Positions 34,913-44,315 of a DNA stretch of 64,000 nt are shown here, one piece after another (the first letter of the stretch is position 1; each line of letters opens with the position of its first letter). The stretch comes from Exilibacterium tricleocarpae (GTDB lineage Bacteria > Pseudomonadota > Gammaproteobacteria > Pseudomonadales > Cellvibrionaceae), in NCBI RefSeq assembly GCF_007004655.1, contig NZ_ML660096.1, positions 158,059 to 222,058 on the forward strand, given 5' to 3'. The translations under genes and the position numbers were made by a program. The notes below the pieces were generated by a model. The model did no database searches, was not told the origin of the DNA, and worked only from the letters and a program-made list of their open reading frames with translations.

Positions 34913-35449
34913 ATGGGCTGGTTCAGCAGACTATTCAGCAATATCGGTGTGGATCTAACGGCAACTGTAGGCAAGGTCATCGACGACCTGGTAACCAGCG
35001 ATGAAGAAATTGCCCTGACGGAAGTGCAGAAACTCAAGATCCAAACCGCCTATGAAATTGAAATGAAAGCCCTGCTGGTCCGCCTGGACAAACAGCAAGC
35101 CGAACACGAGCGCAATCTTGAGGCCGAACTCACCGAGCGACTGCAACTGGATATGAAAAGCGACTCCTGGCTGTCGAAAAATATCCGCCCAATGGCACTG
35201 ATCTTTCTCACCGCCACTATTTCCATCCTGGCATTCTTTACGGTATTCGACGCCGATCTCACCGATGCCCAGCTGCGCGCGTTAAAAGAGTGGATTCCGT
35301 TTTTCTCCACCATCATGCTGACAGTTTACGCGTTCTACTTCGGCTCGCGCGGGCTTGAGAAGATCCAGAAGATTCGCGCCGCTGGTGCCGCCGATGTTGA
35401 AAAGGCCAAAAAACGACAGGTCGACCTGGAGCGTGAACCGCGGGGATAA
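34913..35449 (+). CDS. holin-like membrane protein (GTA/3TM holin type)
   Basis: I start at ATG 34913, eight bases after AAGGAG, giving 178 residues. The N-terminal 80 residues are helical and charged (a likely coiled coil, KQQAEHERNLEAELTERL). The motif SWLSKNIRPMALIFLTATIS then starts the membrane part. Two clear membrane segments follow (about 94-113 and 131-149), and a third may be the reentrant stretch near the start. The SWLSKNIRP motif and length fit the holin family found in gene transfer agents and some prophages. Such holins make holes that let lysozymes reach the wall. It lies between the lysozyme and M15 peptidase genes, and five bases separate its stop from the next start. Confidence 0.75.
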   Translation: MGWFSRLFSNIGVDLTATVGKVIDDLVTSDEEIALTEVQKLKIQTAYEIEMKALLVRLDKQQAEHERNLEAELTERLQLDMKSDSWLSKNIRPMALIFLTATISILAFFTVFDADLTDAQLRALKEWIPFFSTIMLTVYAFYFGSRGLEKIQKIRAAGAADVEKAKKRQVDLEREPRG

Positions 35450-35453
35450 GGCA

Positions 35454-36140
35454 ATGGATAAGGGACGCGTCAAGTCGGATACCGGTTTAAACCTGCGCGA
35501 TAAACCCAACGGTCATGTCATCGGTGTGCTGCGCCACAATGAAGAAGTTGAGCTGCTGGACGAAGTCAGTTTTTTTCGCGTCAGAAACCGGGCGGGAGAA
35601 ATCGGTTACGTACACGGGGATTACCTGGAGCAACTGCCCGCCGGCACCGGCACCAGCGCCGCCGGCACCTGGTCTCCACACTTCGAGCCAGTCACCTACG
35701 CCAATGCCCGCTTCGTGGGCGAGAAGATTAGAGTCGACCGGGATTTCACCCCCGAGTTAGACAAGATCGCCGGCTTCGCCGAGCAGACCGACCTCCAGAT
35801 ATGGGTTACCTCATCCATCCGCCAACTCAACAACCAGGTAAACGGCGCCATCGTCAAGCCCGCGGCCAAGAGTTGTCATCATATCGGCCACGCCATCGAT
35901 ATGAACCTGTTGTATCGCAATGAATTGTACAACTCGAAAAAGCTGCGCAAAAGCCATCACCCAAAATTGCCCGGGCCGCTGCTCGATTTCATTCAACTGC
36001 TGCGTAAAGATGCGACACTGCGCTGGGGCGGCGACTTTACCACCGAAGACCCGGTACATATCGACGACAACCTCTACAACCGCGACACCGTTCTCTACCA
36101 GGCCAAACTCGATAACCGGGTCAACCGTTTAAACGCTTGA
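35454..36140 (+). CDS. SH3b plus M15-family peptidase (VanY/endolysin type)
   Basis: The ATG at 35454 is preceded by ATAAGGC and gives 228 residues. Residues 1-62 form a bacterial SH3 domain (GLNLRDKPNGHVIGVLRHNE). Residues 80-220 carry the zinc-peptidase signature of family M15: SCHHIGHAIDMN with H142 and D149, then WGGDF and PVHID with H202 as the third ligand. M15 enzymes cut the D-Ala-D-Ala or L-Ala-D-Glu bonds of peptidoglycan stem peptides. No signal peptide is seen, which again fits release through the neighbouring holin. With the lysozyme this cassette could break both glycan and peptide parts of the wall. Confidence 0.82.
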   Translation: MDKGRVKSDTGLNLRDKPNGHVIGVLRHNEEVELLDEVSFFRVRNRAGEIGYVHGDYLEQLPAGTGTSAAGTWSPHFEPVTYANARFVGEKIRVDRDFTPELDKIAGFAEQTDLQIWVTSSIRQLNNQVNGAIVKPAAKSCHHIGHAIDMNLLYRNELYNSKKLRKSHHPKLPGPLLDFIQLLRKDATLRWGGDFTTEDPVHIDDNLYNRDTVLYQAKLDNRVNRLNA

Positions 36141-36151
36141 TAGCACGGCTG

Positions 36152-37558
36152 TTATCTGGGCCGATCGACAACCAGTTTAAAGCTGATCGGCACGGTCAAA
36201 CTAAATGTCTCGTCGACGGCGGGGGGCGGCGGAAAGGGACTGGCCTTTTTTACCGCGCGCACAGCGGCCTTATTCAGAAGCGCATGCTCGGATTCCTGTA
36301 CGACGGTGACGGCCTGAACCCTGCCATCGCGATCGAGCGTCACATCGAGCAGCACCAACCCCTGCTGGCGGGTGGCCAGCGCGCGGCGCGGGTAACGGCT
36401 GTGCTTATTGGTCCAGATCAAGGCCTCGTTCACATACTGCTGGCGGCGCAGCAGTGCCGCAGCGGACAGGCCGCCGGCCGCTGCCCGCACCGGTTGCTGC
36501 GCCGCCGGCTGTCGTGCAGCGCGCCCCTGCCCGGGCGCTGCCTTGAGAGCCTGCTGTGTACCGCCGCCCGCAATCAGCGCCGGTGCTATCGGCACAGAGG
36601 CCTTTACCGGCGCCTGTCGCGGCAATGAAAGGGTGGCGGCAGCAGCGGTTTTCTCCGACCTCCGGGGCGCTGCGGTGGCTGCCGGGGCGACACTTGCGGC
36701 AACAGCAACAACAGTACCCTCGACACTATCGCGCTCAACACCAACACGCTCACCTGCCACACCTTCGACCAGGGTACCTCCAGCTACAGGCGCTTCAATG
36801 ACTCCAGCTTCAACGACGCTACCTTCAACCGGTCCACCTTCAACCGGTCCACCTTCAACTAGTCCACCTTCAACTAGTCCACCTTCAACTACAGCCCCCC
36901 CAACGGCTGCATTTTCAGCAGCAGTGATATCGACATTCGCTTGCGCAACAGCGCCTGCGGCCGCTTCAGCATTAGCGGCGACAGCAACAGCCGGTCTCTG
37001 TGGCGCCGGCGTGAAACTGGCGAACTCCCCCTGCAGCGCCGCATCGACCTTGCCACCGGCCAGCAACGCGGTGCGAAAGTCCGTGGACAGGCTTACCTCG
37101 CCAATCCAGCTCGATAACAGGAGACTAAAAAAATCCGCGTCCTCGACCCGGCCGATCGGTTGCCCGTTAAAAAGAAACTCAACACCAGCGCCGGGCACCC
37201 GTTCGATAACGATACGATCGCCGCGCAGCAATTTGAAATCAAACAAGTTGGTAAAGTAAGAGAAGTTATCGATATGGTGCTGCAAAACCGCCGGGCGGTT
37301 ATTGATCGCTACACCATCAATCCACCACTGGCGAAATCGCTTGGCGAAGATACGGGGCTTGACAACCCGAATCTCCATCCGCTGGTGTCGATCGGCGGCG
37401 AGCAGCTCGGCGGCCGTTGTCGACGGCTTTTCACAGTAGAGCGCCCCCATAAACTGCACTTCCCGCAACTGCACAAAGCGGCCAATACCATTGAGTTCCA
37501 CCGCCGCTATGGCGTGGGCCGAAAACACAACGGCGGCGATAACAGCTAGACAGCGCAT
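36152..37558 (-). CDS. chalcone-isomerase-like domain fused to a TonB C-terminal domain
   Basis: I start at ATG 37558, because a TTG 72 bases upstream gives no signal peptide at the terminus. The 468-residue protein has a signal peptide (about 1-18). A chalcone-isomerase-like domain follows at about 20-185, shown by LREVQFMGALYCEKP, MEIRVVKPRIFAKRFRQWW, GDRIVIERVPGAGVEFLFNG and SSWIGEVSLSTDFRTALLAG. An Ala/Val/Glu/Gly-rich linker of about 190 residues includes repeats of VEGGL or VEGGP. A TonB C-terminal domain (about 385-468) has RYPRRALATRQQGLVLLDVT and ends FKLVVDRPR. The bacterial chalcone-isomerase-like family is exported and of unknown role. Its fusion to a TonB domain is unusual. The protein has a signal peptide rather than the TonB-type anchor and proline linker, so classical energy transduction is doubtful. 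Confidence 0.72.
   Translation of the reverse strand: MRCLAVIAAVVFSAHAIAAVELNGIGRFVQLREVQFMGALYCEKPSTTAAELLAADRHQRMEIRVVKPRIFAKRFRQWWIDGVAINNRPAVLQHHIDNFSYFTNLFDFKLLRGDRIVIERVPGAGVEFLFNGQPIGRVEDADFFSLLLSSWIGEVSLSTDFRTALLAGGKVDAALQGEFASFTPAPQRPAVAVAANAEAAAGAVAQANVDITAAENAAVGGAVVEGGLVEGGLVEGGPVEGGPVEGSVVEAGVIEAPVAGGTLVEGVAGERVGVERDSVEGTVVAVAASVAPAATAAPRRSEKTAAAATLSLPRQAPVKASVPIAPALIAGGGTQQALKAAPGQGRAARQPAAQQPVRAAAGGLSAAALLRRQQYVNEALIWTNKHSRYPRRALATRQQGLVLLDVTLDRDGRVQAVTVVQESEHALLNKAAVRAVKKASPFPPPPAVDETFSLTVPISFKLVVDRPR
36821..36890 (-). repeat. 15-base tandem repeats in the linker of the TonB fusion gene
   Basis: About five units of 15 bases, close to ACCTTCAACCGGTCC on the plus strand, encode repeats of VEGGP/VEGGL on the minus strand. 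The units fall into two subtypes (ACCGGTCC and ACTAGTCC), each present in neighbouring pairs, as expected from slippage. Confidence 0.85.
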
Positions 37559-37878
37559 GGGTACCCAATCGATAGACGCAGGACATCCCGCAAGTGGGGC
37601 CGCAAACCCTCGACAGCAGGGCCTGAACAAACTCCTGGACCCAGACTCCGAGACCTAAAAATACAGGACCTCGGATTCTAGAAGCATTCTATGACGGTTT
37701 TTTGAACGCCCGATAGAGTCCAACGCCAGGCATCGGGGCCCCCGGTGGCGGCGATAAACCCCATCAATGGTGGCAATAGTGAGAAAGCAATGGACTTGGG
37801 TTGGGCAATCACTACAATTCAGTCCTACAGCCGGCGGACAGCCCAACCGCCCGCAACCCAAACAGATGAGGAAAACCG
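37559..37878. other. 320-base intergenic region
   Basis: I see no gene. The region holds the divergent promoters of the TonB fusion gene and the YceI gene. A weak imperfect hairpin (CTCCGAGACC with ACCTCGGAT) lies near 37645-37680. The sequence GATGAGGAAAACCG precedes the YceI start. Confidence 0.4.
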
Positions 37879-38478
37879 ATGAAGGCAAGCTGGATAAAGC
37901 GGATATGCGCAATGGTAGCACTGGTGGCGACAGCCGGAACCGCCGCGGCCGACTGGCAATTGGACCCCAGCCAATCGGCACTCTATTTCGCATCGGTCAA
38001 AAGCGACACTATCGGCGAGATACACGCATTCAAAACAATCAGTGGCACCATGACCAAAGACGGCCAGGTAGAGCTGCTGATCGATCTGGCCAGCGTCGAG
38101 ACCTCAATACCCATCCGCAACAGCAGAATGAAAGACATGCTGTTTGAGGTCGCCAAATTCCCCCAGGCACGGGTCTCAGCCAAAGTCGACTACCCGCGCT
38201 TCAACCAATTGGGGGCGGGTGAATCCCTGACCCAGGCGTTGAGCATCGACCTCGAACTACACGATCGCCGCCAGACGCTGCAAACCGAAGTGCAGGCGGT
38301 AAAACTGGCCGGCGACCGCATACTGGTTACCGCCGTGCGACCGATTCTGCTCAATACCGGGGACTTCGGCCTCACTGAAGGTGTGGAAAAACTACGTGCT
38401 ATTGTGCAATTACCATCGATTAGCCCGATGGTGCCAATCACAATCAACCTGGTGTTTGCGCGCCACACCGCACCCTGA
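37879..38478 (+). CDS. YceI-family periplasmic protein
   Basis: The 199-residue protein has a signal peptide (1-24, ending GTAAA). The YceI lipocalin-like fold follows, marked by DWQLDPSQSALYFASVKSDT at the mature start, the central LIDLASVETSIPIRNSRMKD and FEVAKFPQARVSAKV. YceI proteins bind isoprenoid lipids in a central cavity and act in the periplasm; their physiological role is not settled. The family length is usual. It is single, with a convergent MarR gene downstream. Confidence 0.87.
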   Translation: MKASWIKRICAMVALVATAGTAAADWQLDPSQSALYFASVKSDTIGEIHAFKTISGTMTKDGQVELLIDLASVETSIPIRNSRMKDMLFEVAKFPQARVSAKVDYPRFNQLGAGESLTQALSIDLELHDRRQTLQTEVQAVKLAGDRILVTAVRPILLNTGDFGLTEGVEKLRAIVQLPSISPMVPITINLVFARHTAP

Positions 38479-38533
38479 TCGCAGTACACAAAACCTAACC
38501 GGCCGCTGCCGCGGCCTCGGGTAACCTGAAGCT

Positions 38534-39055
38534 TCAGTGCAGGTTGTCGGCGATATCCTCCAACACTTTTCGCGCTGTTTCGATATCGCGACCGTCAATT
38601 CCCCGCGTGGCGGCGGCGATGGCCTGCTGCGCCACCGGCATCAGGCGAGACCGCAACTGATCGCCGGCCTTGGTAATCAACACCACCTGCTGGCGACCGC
38701 TGGTTTCATGCTGGGTGCGCTTCAACAGACCTTTGGCCTCCATGCGCGTCAACAGCCGGGTCACATTGGTTTTGTCCTTCAATGACTTACGTACCAGTTC
38801 ACCCTGGTTGATGCCCTTAGCGGGCAGCATAAACAACATCACGAACTCTTCCGGGGTCACATCAAACCCCGCCCCCCCAAATGCCTGCTTCATCGCACCT
38901 TTGAACAGGTAACTGGCGTGGTGCAGAGCAAACCCTATAGTGTCTTCAATAATATTACTACTCAATGCTTTCTCGTGGCTCCGTGTACTTGGCAAATTGC
39001 CGGTTTCAATCCCGCTCAGGCGTACAATGGCGCCTCCCCCTTGCGATATGGCCAT
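38534..39055 (-). CDS. MarR-family transcriptional regulator
   Basis: I choose ATG 39055 because GGAGGA lies just upstream. The 173-residue protein has the MarR winged-helix layout: a dimerisation helix (about 42-60), the DNA-binding helices around GINQGELVRKSLKDKTNVTR, and the wing GLLKRTQHETSGRQQVVLIT followed by KAGDQL. It is divergent from the nap operon, with a 194-base gap that contains an FNR-like box. It may regulate itself, the nap genes or the neighbouring YceI gene. MarR proteins usually respond to small phenolic or redox signals; the ligand here is unknown. Confidence 0.85.
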   Translation of the reverse strand: MAISQGGGAIVRLSGIETGNLPSTRSHEKALSSNIIEDTIGFALHHASYLFKGAMKQAFGGAGFDVTPEEFVMLFMLPAKGINQGELVRKSLKDKTNVTRLLTRMEAKGLLKRTQHETSGRQQVVLITKAGDQLRSRLMPVAQQAIAAATRGIDGRDIETARKVLEDIADNLH

Positions 39056-39128
39056 CACATCCTCCGTTATCCACAACCTTCGTTATCCACAACCTTCGTT
39101 ATCTTAGTACCGGTCTTTCCCGCACTAG

Positions 39129-39142
39129 TTGACACTGATCAA
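39129..39142 (+). promoter_or_regulatory. FNR/Anr-like operator upstream of the nap operon
   Basis: TTGACACTGATCAA matches the FNR consensus TTGAT-N4-ATCAA in nine of ten core positions. It lies 108 bases before the napE start, between the divergent MarR and nap genes. Oxygen control of nap by FNR-type proteins is established in other proteobacteria. Confidence 0.65.
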
Positions 39143-39249
39143 CACTCAGGTCTGACAAAAGCGATACCTTGTGCCCAAGTAGATAAAACAACAGCTCTAA
39201 CCCATCCCGCACCTCTAATAGAGTGACGGACAAAAAAAAGGGGGGGATC

Positions 39250-39402
39250 TTGGCCGATCAGACCGCAAACAAAAGAGACGAAAGGGTGGCCTTTCTGATC
39301 CTGGCTGTTTTTCTCGCGCCGATTCTCACCGTGATCATTGTCGGCGGTTATGGTTTTATCGTCTGGATCACCCAGCTCCTTACGGGACCGCCGGGGGCCT
39401 GA
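39250..39402 (+). CDS. napE: NapE, small membrane protein of the periplasmic nitrate reductase operon
   Basis: A 50-residue frame starts at TTG 39250 after a run of G that can serve as ribosome site. It reads MADQTANKRDERVAFLILAV and then LAPILTVIIVGGYGFIVW, a single membrane helix. Size, the KRDE-R-AFLILAV opening and the position just before napD fit NapE. NapE is a membrane protein of unknown detailed role in Nap operons. The alternative of no TTG start would leave no initiation codon in this frame before the helix. It is followed by napD 28 bases later. Confidence 0.75.
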   Translation: MADQTANKRDERVAFLILAVFLAPILTVIIVGGYGFIVWITQLLTGPPGA

Positions 39403-39430
39403 GGCCCGGCAACCACGCCCCGCGCCAGAA

Positions 39431-39682
39431 ATGACACACTCACCGCCCAGAGATCACGTCACCAGCCTCGTGGTGCACGCCAGCGCGGCGGCCCTACAGG
39501 ACGTTCTCGCCCGGGTTCGGCGACTGCCGGCAACCGAGGTCCACACCGGCGAACCTCCGGGCAAGTTTATCGTCGTGTTGGAAACCGAAACTGAGCAGCA
39601 GATTTTGCAGACCATCGACCGCATTCGGGACATCGACGGCGTGCTCAGCGCCGCCATGGTTTATCACCATGTAGACCCATAA
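39431..39682 (+). CDS. napD: NapD, NapA-specific chaperone
   Basis: The ATG at 39431 gives 83 residues. The protein has the NapD ferredoxin-like fold signature: VTSLVVHASAAALQDVLARV near the start, EVHTGEPPGKFIVVLETETE in the middle and IDGVLSAAMVYHHVD at the end. NapD binds the Tat signal of NapA in the cytoplasm and delays export until the cofactors are inserted. It lies just before napA, the usual order. Confidence 0.92.
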   Translation: MTHSPPRDHVTSLVVHASAAALQDVLARVRRLPATEVHTGEPPGKFIVVLETETEQQILQTIDRIRDIDGVLSAAMVYHHVDP

Positions 39683-39718
39683 AACAACAGTCGACCAAAC
39701 AACAGGCAGGATACCGGT

Positions 39719-42214
39719 ATGAAACAGACGCGACGGGACTTTATCAAACAAAACGCCATCGCCAGCGCCGCGGCGGCGGCGGGTATCACGCTCCCGGGGC
39801 AGGCGACCAACCTCACCACCGACGCGGAGGTCACCCGGCTCAAATGGTCGAAGGCCGCCTGTCGATTCTGTGGCACCGGTTGTGGCATCAACGTCGCCAC
39901 CCGGGATAACCAGGTGGTTGCCACCCACGGCGATATCAACTCACCGGTCAACAAGGGACTGAACTGCGTAAAGGGTTATTTTCTGTCCAAGATTCTCTAC
40001 GGTAAAGATCGCCTCACCCAACCGCTGCTGCGCAAAACGAACGGCAAGTACGACAAAAACGGCAGTTTTACCCCGGTCTCCTGGAACGAGGCGTTCGATA
40101 TCATGGAGGAAAAATTCAAAGCGGCATTAAAAGAAAAGGGCCCGCGCGGCGTCGGCATGTTCGGCTCGGGTCAGTGGACGGTCTGGGAAGGCTATGCTGC
40201 CTCAAAATTATACAAAGCGGGCTTTCTATCCAATAATATTGACCCCAATGCCCGACATTGTATGGCCTCAGCAGTGGCAGGTTTTATGCGCACCTTCGGC
40301 ATCGACGAACCTATGGGCTGCTACGACGATATCGAAAACGCCGATGCCTTCGTGCTCTGGGGCTCGAATATGGCGGAGATGCACCCGATCCTGTGGACCC
40401 GCATCACCGACCGCCGCCTCAGCCACCCCGGTGTTAAAGTCGCCGTGCTGTCAACCTTCGAGCATCGCAGTTTCGAGTTGGCGGATTTACCCATGGTCTT
40501 CACGCCGCAGACCGATCTCGCCATCCTCAACTACATTGCCAACTACCTTATCCGCAAAGATAAAGTGAACTGGGATTTCGTCAAACAGCACGTCAACTTT
40601 CGCGAGGGCAACACCGATATCGGCTACGGCCTGCGCCCTGAACACCCGCTGGAACAAAAAGCCAAAAATGCCGATAAAGCCGGGGGTTCCAAACCCATCG
40701 ACTTCGACCGCTTCGCCGAGTTTGTAAGCCGCTACGACGCCCAGTACGTCGCCCGACTGTCGGGCGTAAGCGAACAGAAGCTGGAGCAACTGGCCGAACT
40801 CTACGCCGACCCCGACACGCGGGTAATGTCGCTGTGGACCATGGGCTTTAACCAGCACACGCGCGGCACCTGGGCCAACAACCTGGTCTACAATATCCAC
40901 CTGTTGACCGGGAAAATCTCCACCCCCGGCAACAGCCCGTTTTCACTGACCGGACAGCCCTCCGCCTGCGGCACTGCCCGCGAAGTGGGCACCTTTGCCC
41001 ACCGTTTACCCGCCGATATGGTGGTTAACAACCCCGAGCACCGCAAAATTGCCGAACAGAAGTGGAAACTGCCGGAAGGGTTGCTGCCCGGCTGGGTCGG
41101 CGCCCACGCGGTGGCGCAAAGCCGGCAATTGCGCGACGGCGAGATCAATGCCTACTGGGTCCAGGTAAACAACAATATACAGGCCGGCCCGAATATGAAC
41201 GAAGAGGGCTTGCCGGGGTACCGCAACCCGAAAAACTTTATCGTCGTCTCCGATGCCTACCCGACTGTCACCGCACAGGCGGCCGACCTGATCCTGCCCA
41301 CCGCCATGTGGGTGGAAAAAGAAGGCGCCTACGGCAATGCCGAGCGCCGCACCCAGTTCTGGCGCCAGTTGGTGGATGCCCCCGGCGAGGCGAAGTCCGA
41401 TGTGTGGCAAGTGGTGGAGTTTTCCAAACGATTTAAAACCGACGAGGTCTGGCCGGCGGATATCCTGAGCAAAAATCCCGCTTACAAGGGTAAGTCGCTC
41501 TATGAGGTGTTGTTTGCAAACGGACAGGTCAATCGCTTTCCCCTCGACCAAACGGCCAAGGATTACAATAACTCCGAGTCCAAAGACTTCGGCTTCTACC
41601 TGCAAAAAGGGCTGTTCGAGGAATACGCCGCTTTCGGCCGCGGCAAGGCCCACGACCTCGACGATTTCGACAACTATCACCAAAACCGCGGCAAGCGCTG
41701 GCCGGTGGTCGGCGGCCGGGAAACGCTGTGGCGCTTCCGCGAGGGCAGCGACCCCTATGTGAAAAAGGGCAAGGGGTTCGATTTCTACGGCAAACCGGAC
41801 GGCCGTGCAGTCATCTTCGCCCTGCCCTACGAAACGCCGGCGGAATCCCCCGATGACGAATACGATCTGTGGCTGTCCACCGGGCGCGTGCTGGAACACT
41901 GGCACTCCGGCTCCATGACCCGGCGGGTACCCGAGCTGCACCGCTCGTTTCCGAGCGCCGTGGTCTATATGCACCCCGAAGACGCCCGCAGCCGCGGTGT
42001 GCGCCGCGGCGATGAAGTTCGGGTGCAATCGCGGCGCGGTGAAATCCGCACCCGCGTTGAAACGCGGGGTCGCAACAAACCGCCGCGCGGGCTGGTGTTC
42101 GCACCCTGGTTCGACGCCAGTCAGTTGATCAACAAAGTCACGCTCGATGCGACCTGCCCGCTGTCAAAAGAAACGGATTTTAAAAAGTGCGCCGTCAAAG
42201 TCACCAAAGTGTAA
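39719..42214 (+). CDS. napA: NapA, catalytic subunit of periplasmic nitrate reductase
   Basis: The 831-residue protein begins with the Tat signal [20 protein letters not shown]. The [4Fe-4S] cysteines are C48, C51, C55 and C83 (CRFCGTGC, then NCVKG). The molybdenum ligand region is [13 protein letters not shown], containing the expected cysteine. The length is that of NapA. It reduces nitrate to nitrite in the periplasm with a bis-molybdopterin guanine dinucleotide cofactor, taking electrons through NapB and NapC. The surrounding order is napEDABC. Confidence 0.96.
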   Translation: MKQTRRDFIKQNAIASAAAAAGITLPGQATNLTTDAEVTRLKWSKAACRFCGTGCGINVATRDNQVVATHGDINSPVNKGLNCVKGYFLSKILYGKDRLTQPLLRKTNGKYDKNGSFTPVSWNEAFDIMEEKFKAALKEKGPRGVGMFGSGQWTVWEGYAASKLYKAGFLSNNIDPNARHCMASAVAGFMRTFGIDEPMGCYDDIENADAFVLWGSNMAEMHPILWTRITDRRLSHPGVKVAVLSTFEHRSFELADLPMVFTPQTDLAILNYIANYLIRKDKVNWDFVKQHVNFREGNTDIGYGLRPEHPLEQKAKNADKAGGSKPIDFDRFAEFVSRYDAQYVARLSGVSEQKLEQLAELYADPDTRVMSLWTMGFNQHTRGTWANNLVYNIHLLTGKISTPGNSPFSLTGQPSACGTAREVGTFAHRLPADMVVNNPEHRKIAEQKWKLPEGLLPGWVGAHAVAQSRQLRDGEINAYWVQVNNNIQAGPNMNEEGLPGYRNPKNFIVVSDAYPTVTAQAADLILPTAMWVEKEGAYGNAERRTQFWRQLVDAPGEAKSDVWQVVEFSKRFKTDEVWPADILSKNPAYKGKSLYEVLFANGQVNRFPLDQTAKDYNNSESKDFGFYLQKGLFEEYAAFGRGKAHDLDDFDNYHQNRGKRWPVVGGRETLWRFREGSDPYVKKGKGFDFYGKPDGRAVIFALPYETPAESPDDEYDLWLSTGRVLEHWHSGSMTRRVPELHRSFPSAVVYMHPEDARSRGVRRGDEVRVQSRRGEIRTRVETRGRNKPPRGLVFAPWFDASQLINKVTLDATCPLSKETDFKKCAVKVTKV

Positions 42215-42225
42215 GGGGATCAATA

Positions 42226-42681
42226 ATGACTATCAAAATACCGGCACTGGCGTGCCTGTTGCTGGCGGGGTTTTCCGTTATCGCCGCCGACAACATCGCC
42301 ACCCTCAGAGGCGATGCGGCGTTGCACGAACAGGGTAAGGCCACCGCCCTCACCCCGGTAGAAAACAAAGACCTCAGGCGCAAGCGCAACTCGCCCATGG
42401 AGCCGCCCACCATCCCCCATAAAATCGACAATTACCAGGTCGATTTGCGCACCAACAAATGCCTGACATGCCACAGCCGCAAGCGCGCCGCCGACAGCCA
42501 GGCGCCGATGGTGAGCGTCACCCATTACATGGACCGCTACGGCAACTTCCTCGCCGCGGTGTCCCCGCGCCGCTACTTCTGCCAGCAGTGCCACGTGGTG
42601 CAGCACGACAGCAAACCCCTGGTGCAAAACACGTTCAAGGATATCGATGAACTGCTGCAAAAGCAGGGGGACCCGCGGTGA
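42226..42681 (+). CDS. napB: NapB, dihaem cytochrome c subunit of nitrate reductase
   Basis: The ATG at 42226 follows AAGGGGATCAATA. The 151-residue protein has a signal peptide (1-21) and two haem motifs, CLTCH at about 83-87 and CQQCH at about 119-123. [15 protein letters not shown] and the [12 protein letters not shown] stretch between them are typical of NapB, which carries electrons from NapC to NapA in the periplasm. The stop overlaps the napC start by four bases (ATGA). Confidence 0.95.
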   Translation: MTIKIPALACLLLAGFSVIAADNIATLRGDAALHEQGKATALTPVENKDLRRKRNSPMEPPTIPHKIDNYQVDLRTNKCLTCHSRKRAADSQAPMVSVTHYMDRYGNFLAAVSPRRYFCQQCHVVQHDSKPLVQNTFKDIDELLQKQGDPR

Positions 42682-43268
42682 AAAAAAAGATTCAATTTTA
42701 TTGGAATATCATCCGCAAACCCAGCGTGCACTACAGCCTTGGCTTTCTGAGCTTCGGCGGCTTCCTGATGGGCATCATATTCTGGGGCGGTTTCAATACG
42801 GCAATGGAGTTTACCAACACCGAGGCATTTTGCACCGGCTGCCACGAGATGCACGACAATGTTTACGTAGAACTGCAAGACACCGTTCACTTCAACAACC
42901 GTTCGGGGGTGCGGGCCATGTGTTCCGACTGTCACGTTCCCCACAACTGGACCGATAAGATCGCCCGCAAGATGCAGGCCTCGAAGGAAGTGTGGGGAAC
43001 GATTTTCGGCACCATCAACACGCGGGAAAAATTCGAGGCAAAACGCCGCGAACTGGCTGAGCACGAATGGGCGCGACTAAAAGCCAACGACTCGCTGGAG
43101 TGTCGCAACTGCCACAATTTCGACTATATGGACTTCACCAAACAGAGCCCCCGTGCGGCACAACAACATTCGACGGCCCTGGCCAGTGGCGAGAAGACCT
43201 GTATCGACTGCCACAAGGGTATAGCCCACCAGTTGCCGGATATGTCGGGTGTCGAGGGCTGGGACTGA
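42678..43268 (+). CDS. napC: NapC, tetrahaem quinol dehydrogenase
   Basis: The 196-residue protein has an N-terminal membrane anchor (about 18-38) and four haem sites: CTGCH, CSDCH, CRNCH and CIDCH. This is the NapC/NirT plan. It oxidises quinol at the membrane and passes electrons to NapB. It ends the operon; no napF, napG or napH is present in the window. The gene converges on the universal stress protein gene 34 bases downstream. Confidence 0.95.
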   Translation: MKKKIQFYWNIIRKPSVHYSLGFLSFGGFLMGIIFWGGFNTAMEFTNTEAFCTGCHEMHDNVYVELQDTVHFNNRSGVRAMCSDCHVPHNWTDKIARKMQASKEVWGTIFGTINTREKFEAKRRELAEHEWARLKANDSLECRNCHNFDYMDFTKQSPRAAQQHSTALASGEKTCIDCHKGIAHQLPDMSGVEGWD

Positions 43269-43301
43269 GCAGCCCCCAATTACAGCAAAACTACGACAGA
43301 A

Positions 43302-44273
43302 TTACGACAGAGTAACCGGGGAGACAAAACCTTCCGGTTTGACGGCCAGCACCGAGCAGTTGAGCCGGTTGAGAATGGTTTCCGCCGTATTGCCCATCAA
43401 AAAGCCGGGAATACCACTGCGCGCCAGCGTGCCCATCACCACCAGGTCGGCCTCTATGCTTTTGGTAAACGCCGGTATCTCCTCGCGCGGCCAGCCTTTA
43501 ATCACATGTATCTGCGGCTTGATATACTCCAGCGCCTGCCCCACCGAACCGGTCACCTCAGCCAGTAGACGATCCAGGTTATCGCTGTATTGTTGCTTCA
43601 CCTGATTGACATAAGCACCGACTTTCTCCTCCGGCATATTCATAAAGCCGCCCTGCATGGCCGACTCGTAGCGGGCTCGCCAAACGGCGACAATATGCAG
43701 GCTGGCAAATTCCGACAGCGCCAGGGAGCTGGCCATTTCGAGAATCTGGACATTGAGTTGATGGCGGGTGTTCAACTCGTCTTCGTCATAAAACTCATCC
43801 ACATCCACCGGTGCGACTATGCGCTGGTAAGCCCGGCCGACCTGCGGCTTGACCAGCCAGACCGGGCACGGGCACTTGCGCAACAGGTGCATGTCGTCGC
43901 TGCCAAAAACACGATCCAGCAACCCGCCGCTTACCGGCGCCTTGATCACCAGGTCGCACTGATCGCGCAGTACCGCGCGAATGATTTCCAAAAACGCCGG
44001 TCCCATCAAGACACGGGTGTGCACATCGAGGTTTTCACCCAGGCGGGCCACCTGCGAGTCCAGCGCCTGTTGTTGTGCGGCGAGGAAATGTGTGCGCAGA
44101 TCGGCCAGAGTCGGGGCACCCGTCGGCAATTCCAGGTCGGGCTCTATCTCGTCGGCCACCATCACCACGCGCAGTTGTGCCTGGTTGCTGGCGGCCAGCG
44201 CCGCCGCCCGCTGCAGGGCCGTGCCGTTGTCCGCGTCGGGCGACAGGGCACAGAGAATATTTTTAAATCTTCG
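43302..44273 (-). CDS. tandem universal stress protein (UspE type)
   Basis: I prefer ATG 44273 (MRRFKNILCALSPDADNG), with GTGGAG nine bases upstream; ATG 44309 would add 12 untypical residues. The 323-residue protein holds two Usp domains, about 1-145 and 150-310. The second ends with DLVVMGTLARSGIPGFLMGN and ILNRLNCSVLAVKPEGF, the ATP-binding Usp motif (G-2X-G-9X-G-S/N). The first domain has the weaker QCDLVIKAPVSGGLLDRVFG. Tandem Usp proteins help cells to survive stress and often rise under anaerobic control. The gene follows the antiporter gene on the same strand, and two FNR-like boxes lie before that pair. Confidence 0.85.
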   Translation of the reverse strand, partial: RRFKNILCALSPDADNGTALQRAAALAASNQAQLRVVMVADEIEPDLELPTGAPTLADLRTHFLAAQQQALDSQVARLGENLDVHTRVLMGPAFLEIIRAVLRDQCDLVIKAPVSGGLLDRVFGSDDMHLLRKCPCPVWLVKPQVGRAYQRIVAPVDVDEFYDEDELNTRHQLNVQILEMASSLALSEFASLHIVAVWRARYESAMQGGFMNMPEEKVGAYVNQVKQQYSDNLDRLLAEVTGSVGQALEYIKPQIHVIKGWPREEIPAFTKSIEADLVVMGTLARSGIPGFLMGNTAETILNRLNCSVLAVKPEGFVSPVTLS

Positions 44274-44315
44274 CATAGGACCGTGCTCCACTTTAGTAGA
44301 CTCCCCCATTAAGAC

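Noticed and set aside
34737-34958. Small gene upstream of the holin
   Set aside because: It overlaps the holin start, lacks a ribosome site and its frame runs through a slippage-prone repeat.
36821-36890. CRISPR or regulatory repeat array
   Set aside because: The 15-base units are in frame within a protein linker and are best explained by slippage.
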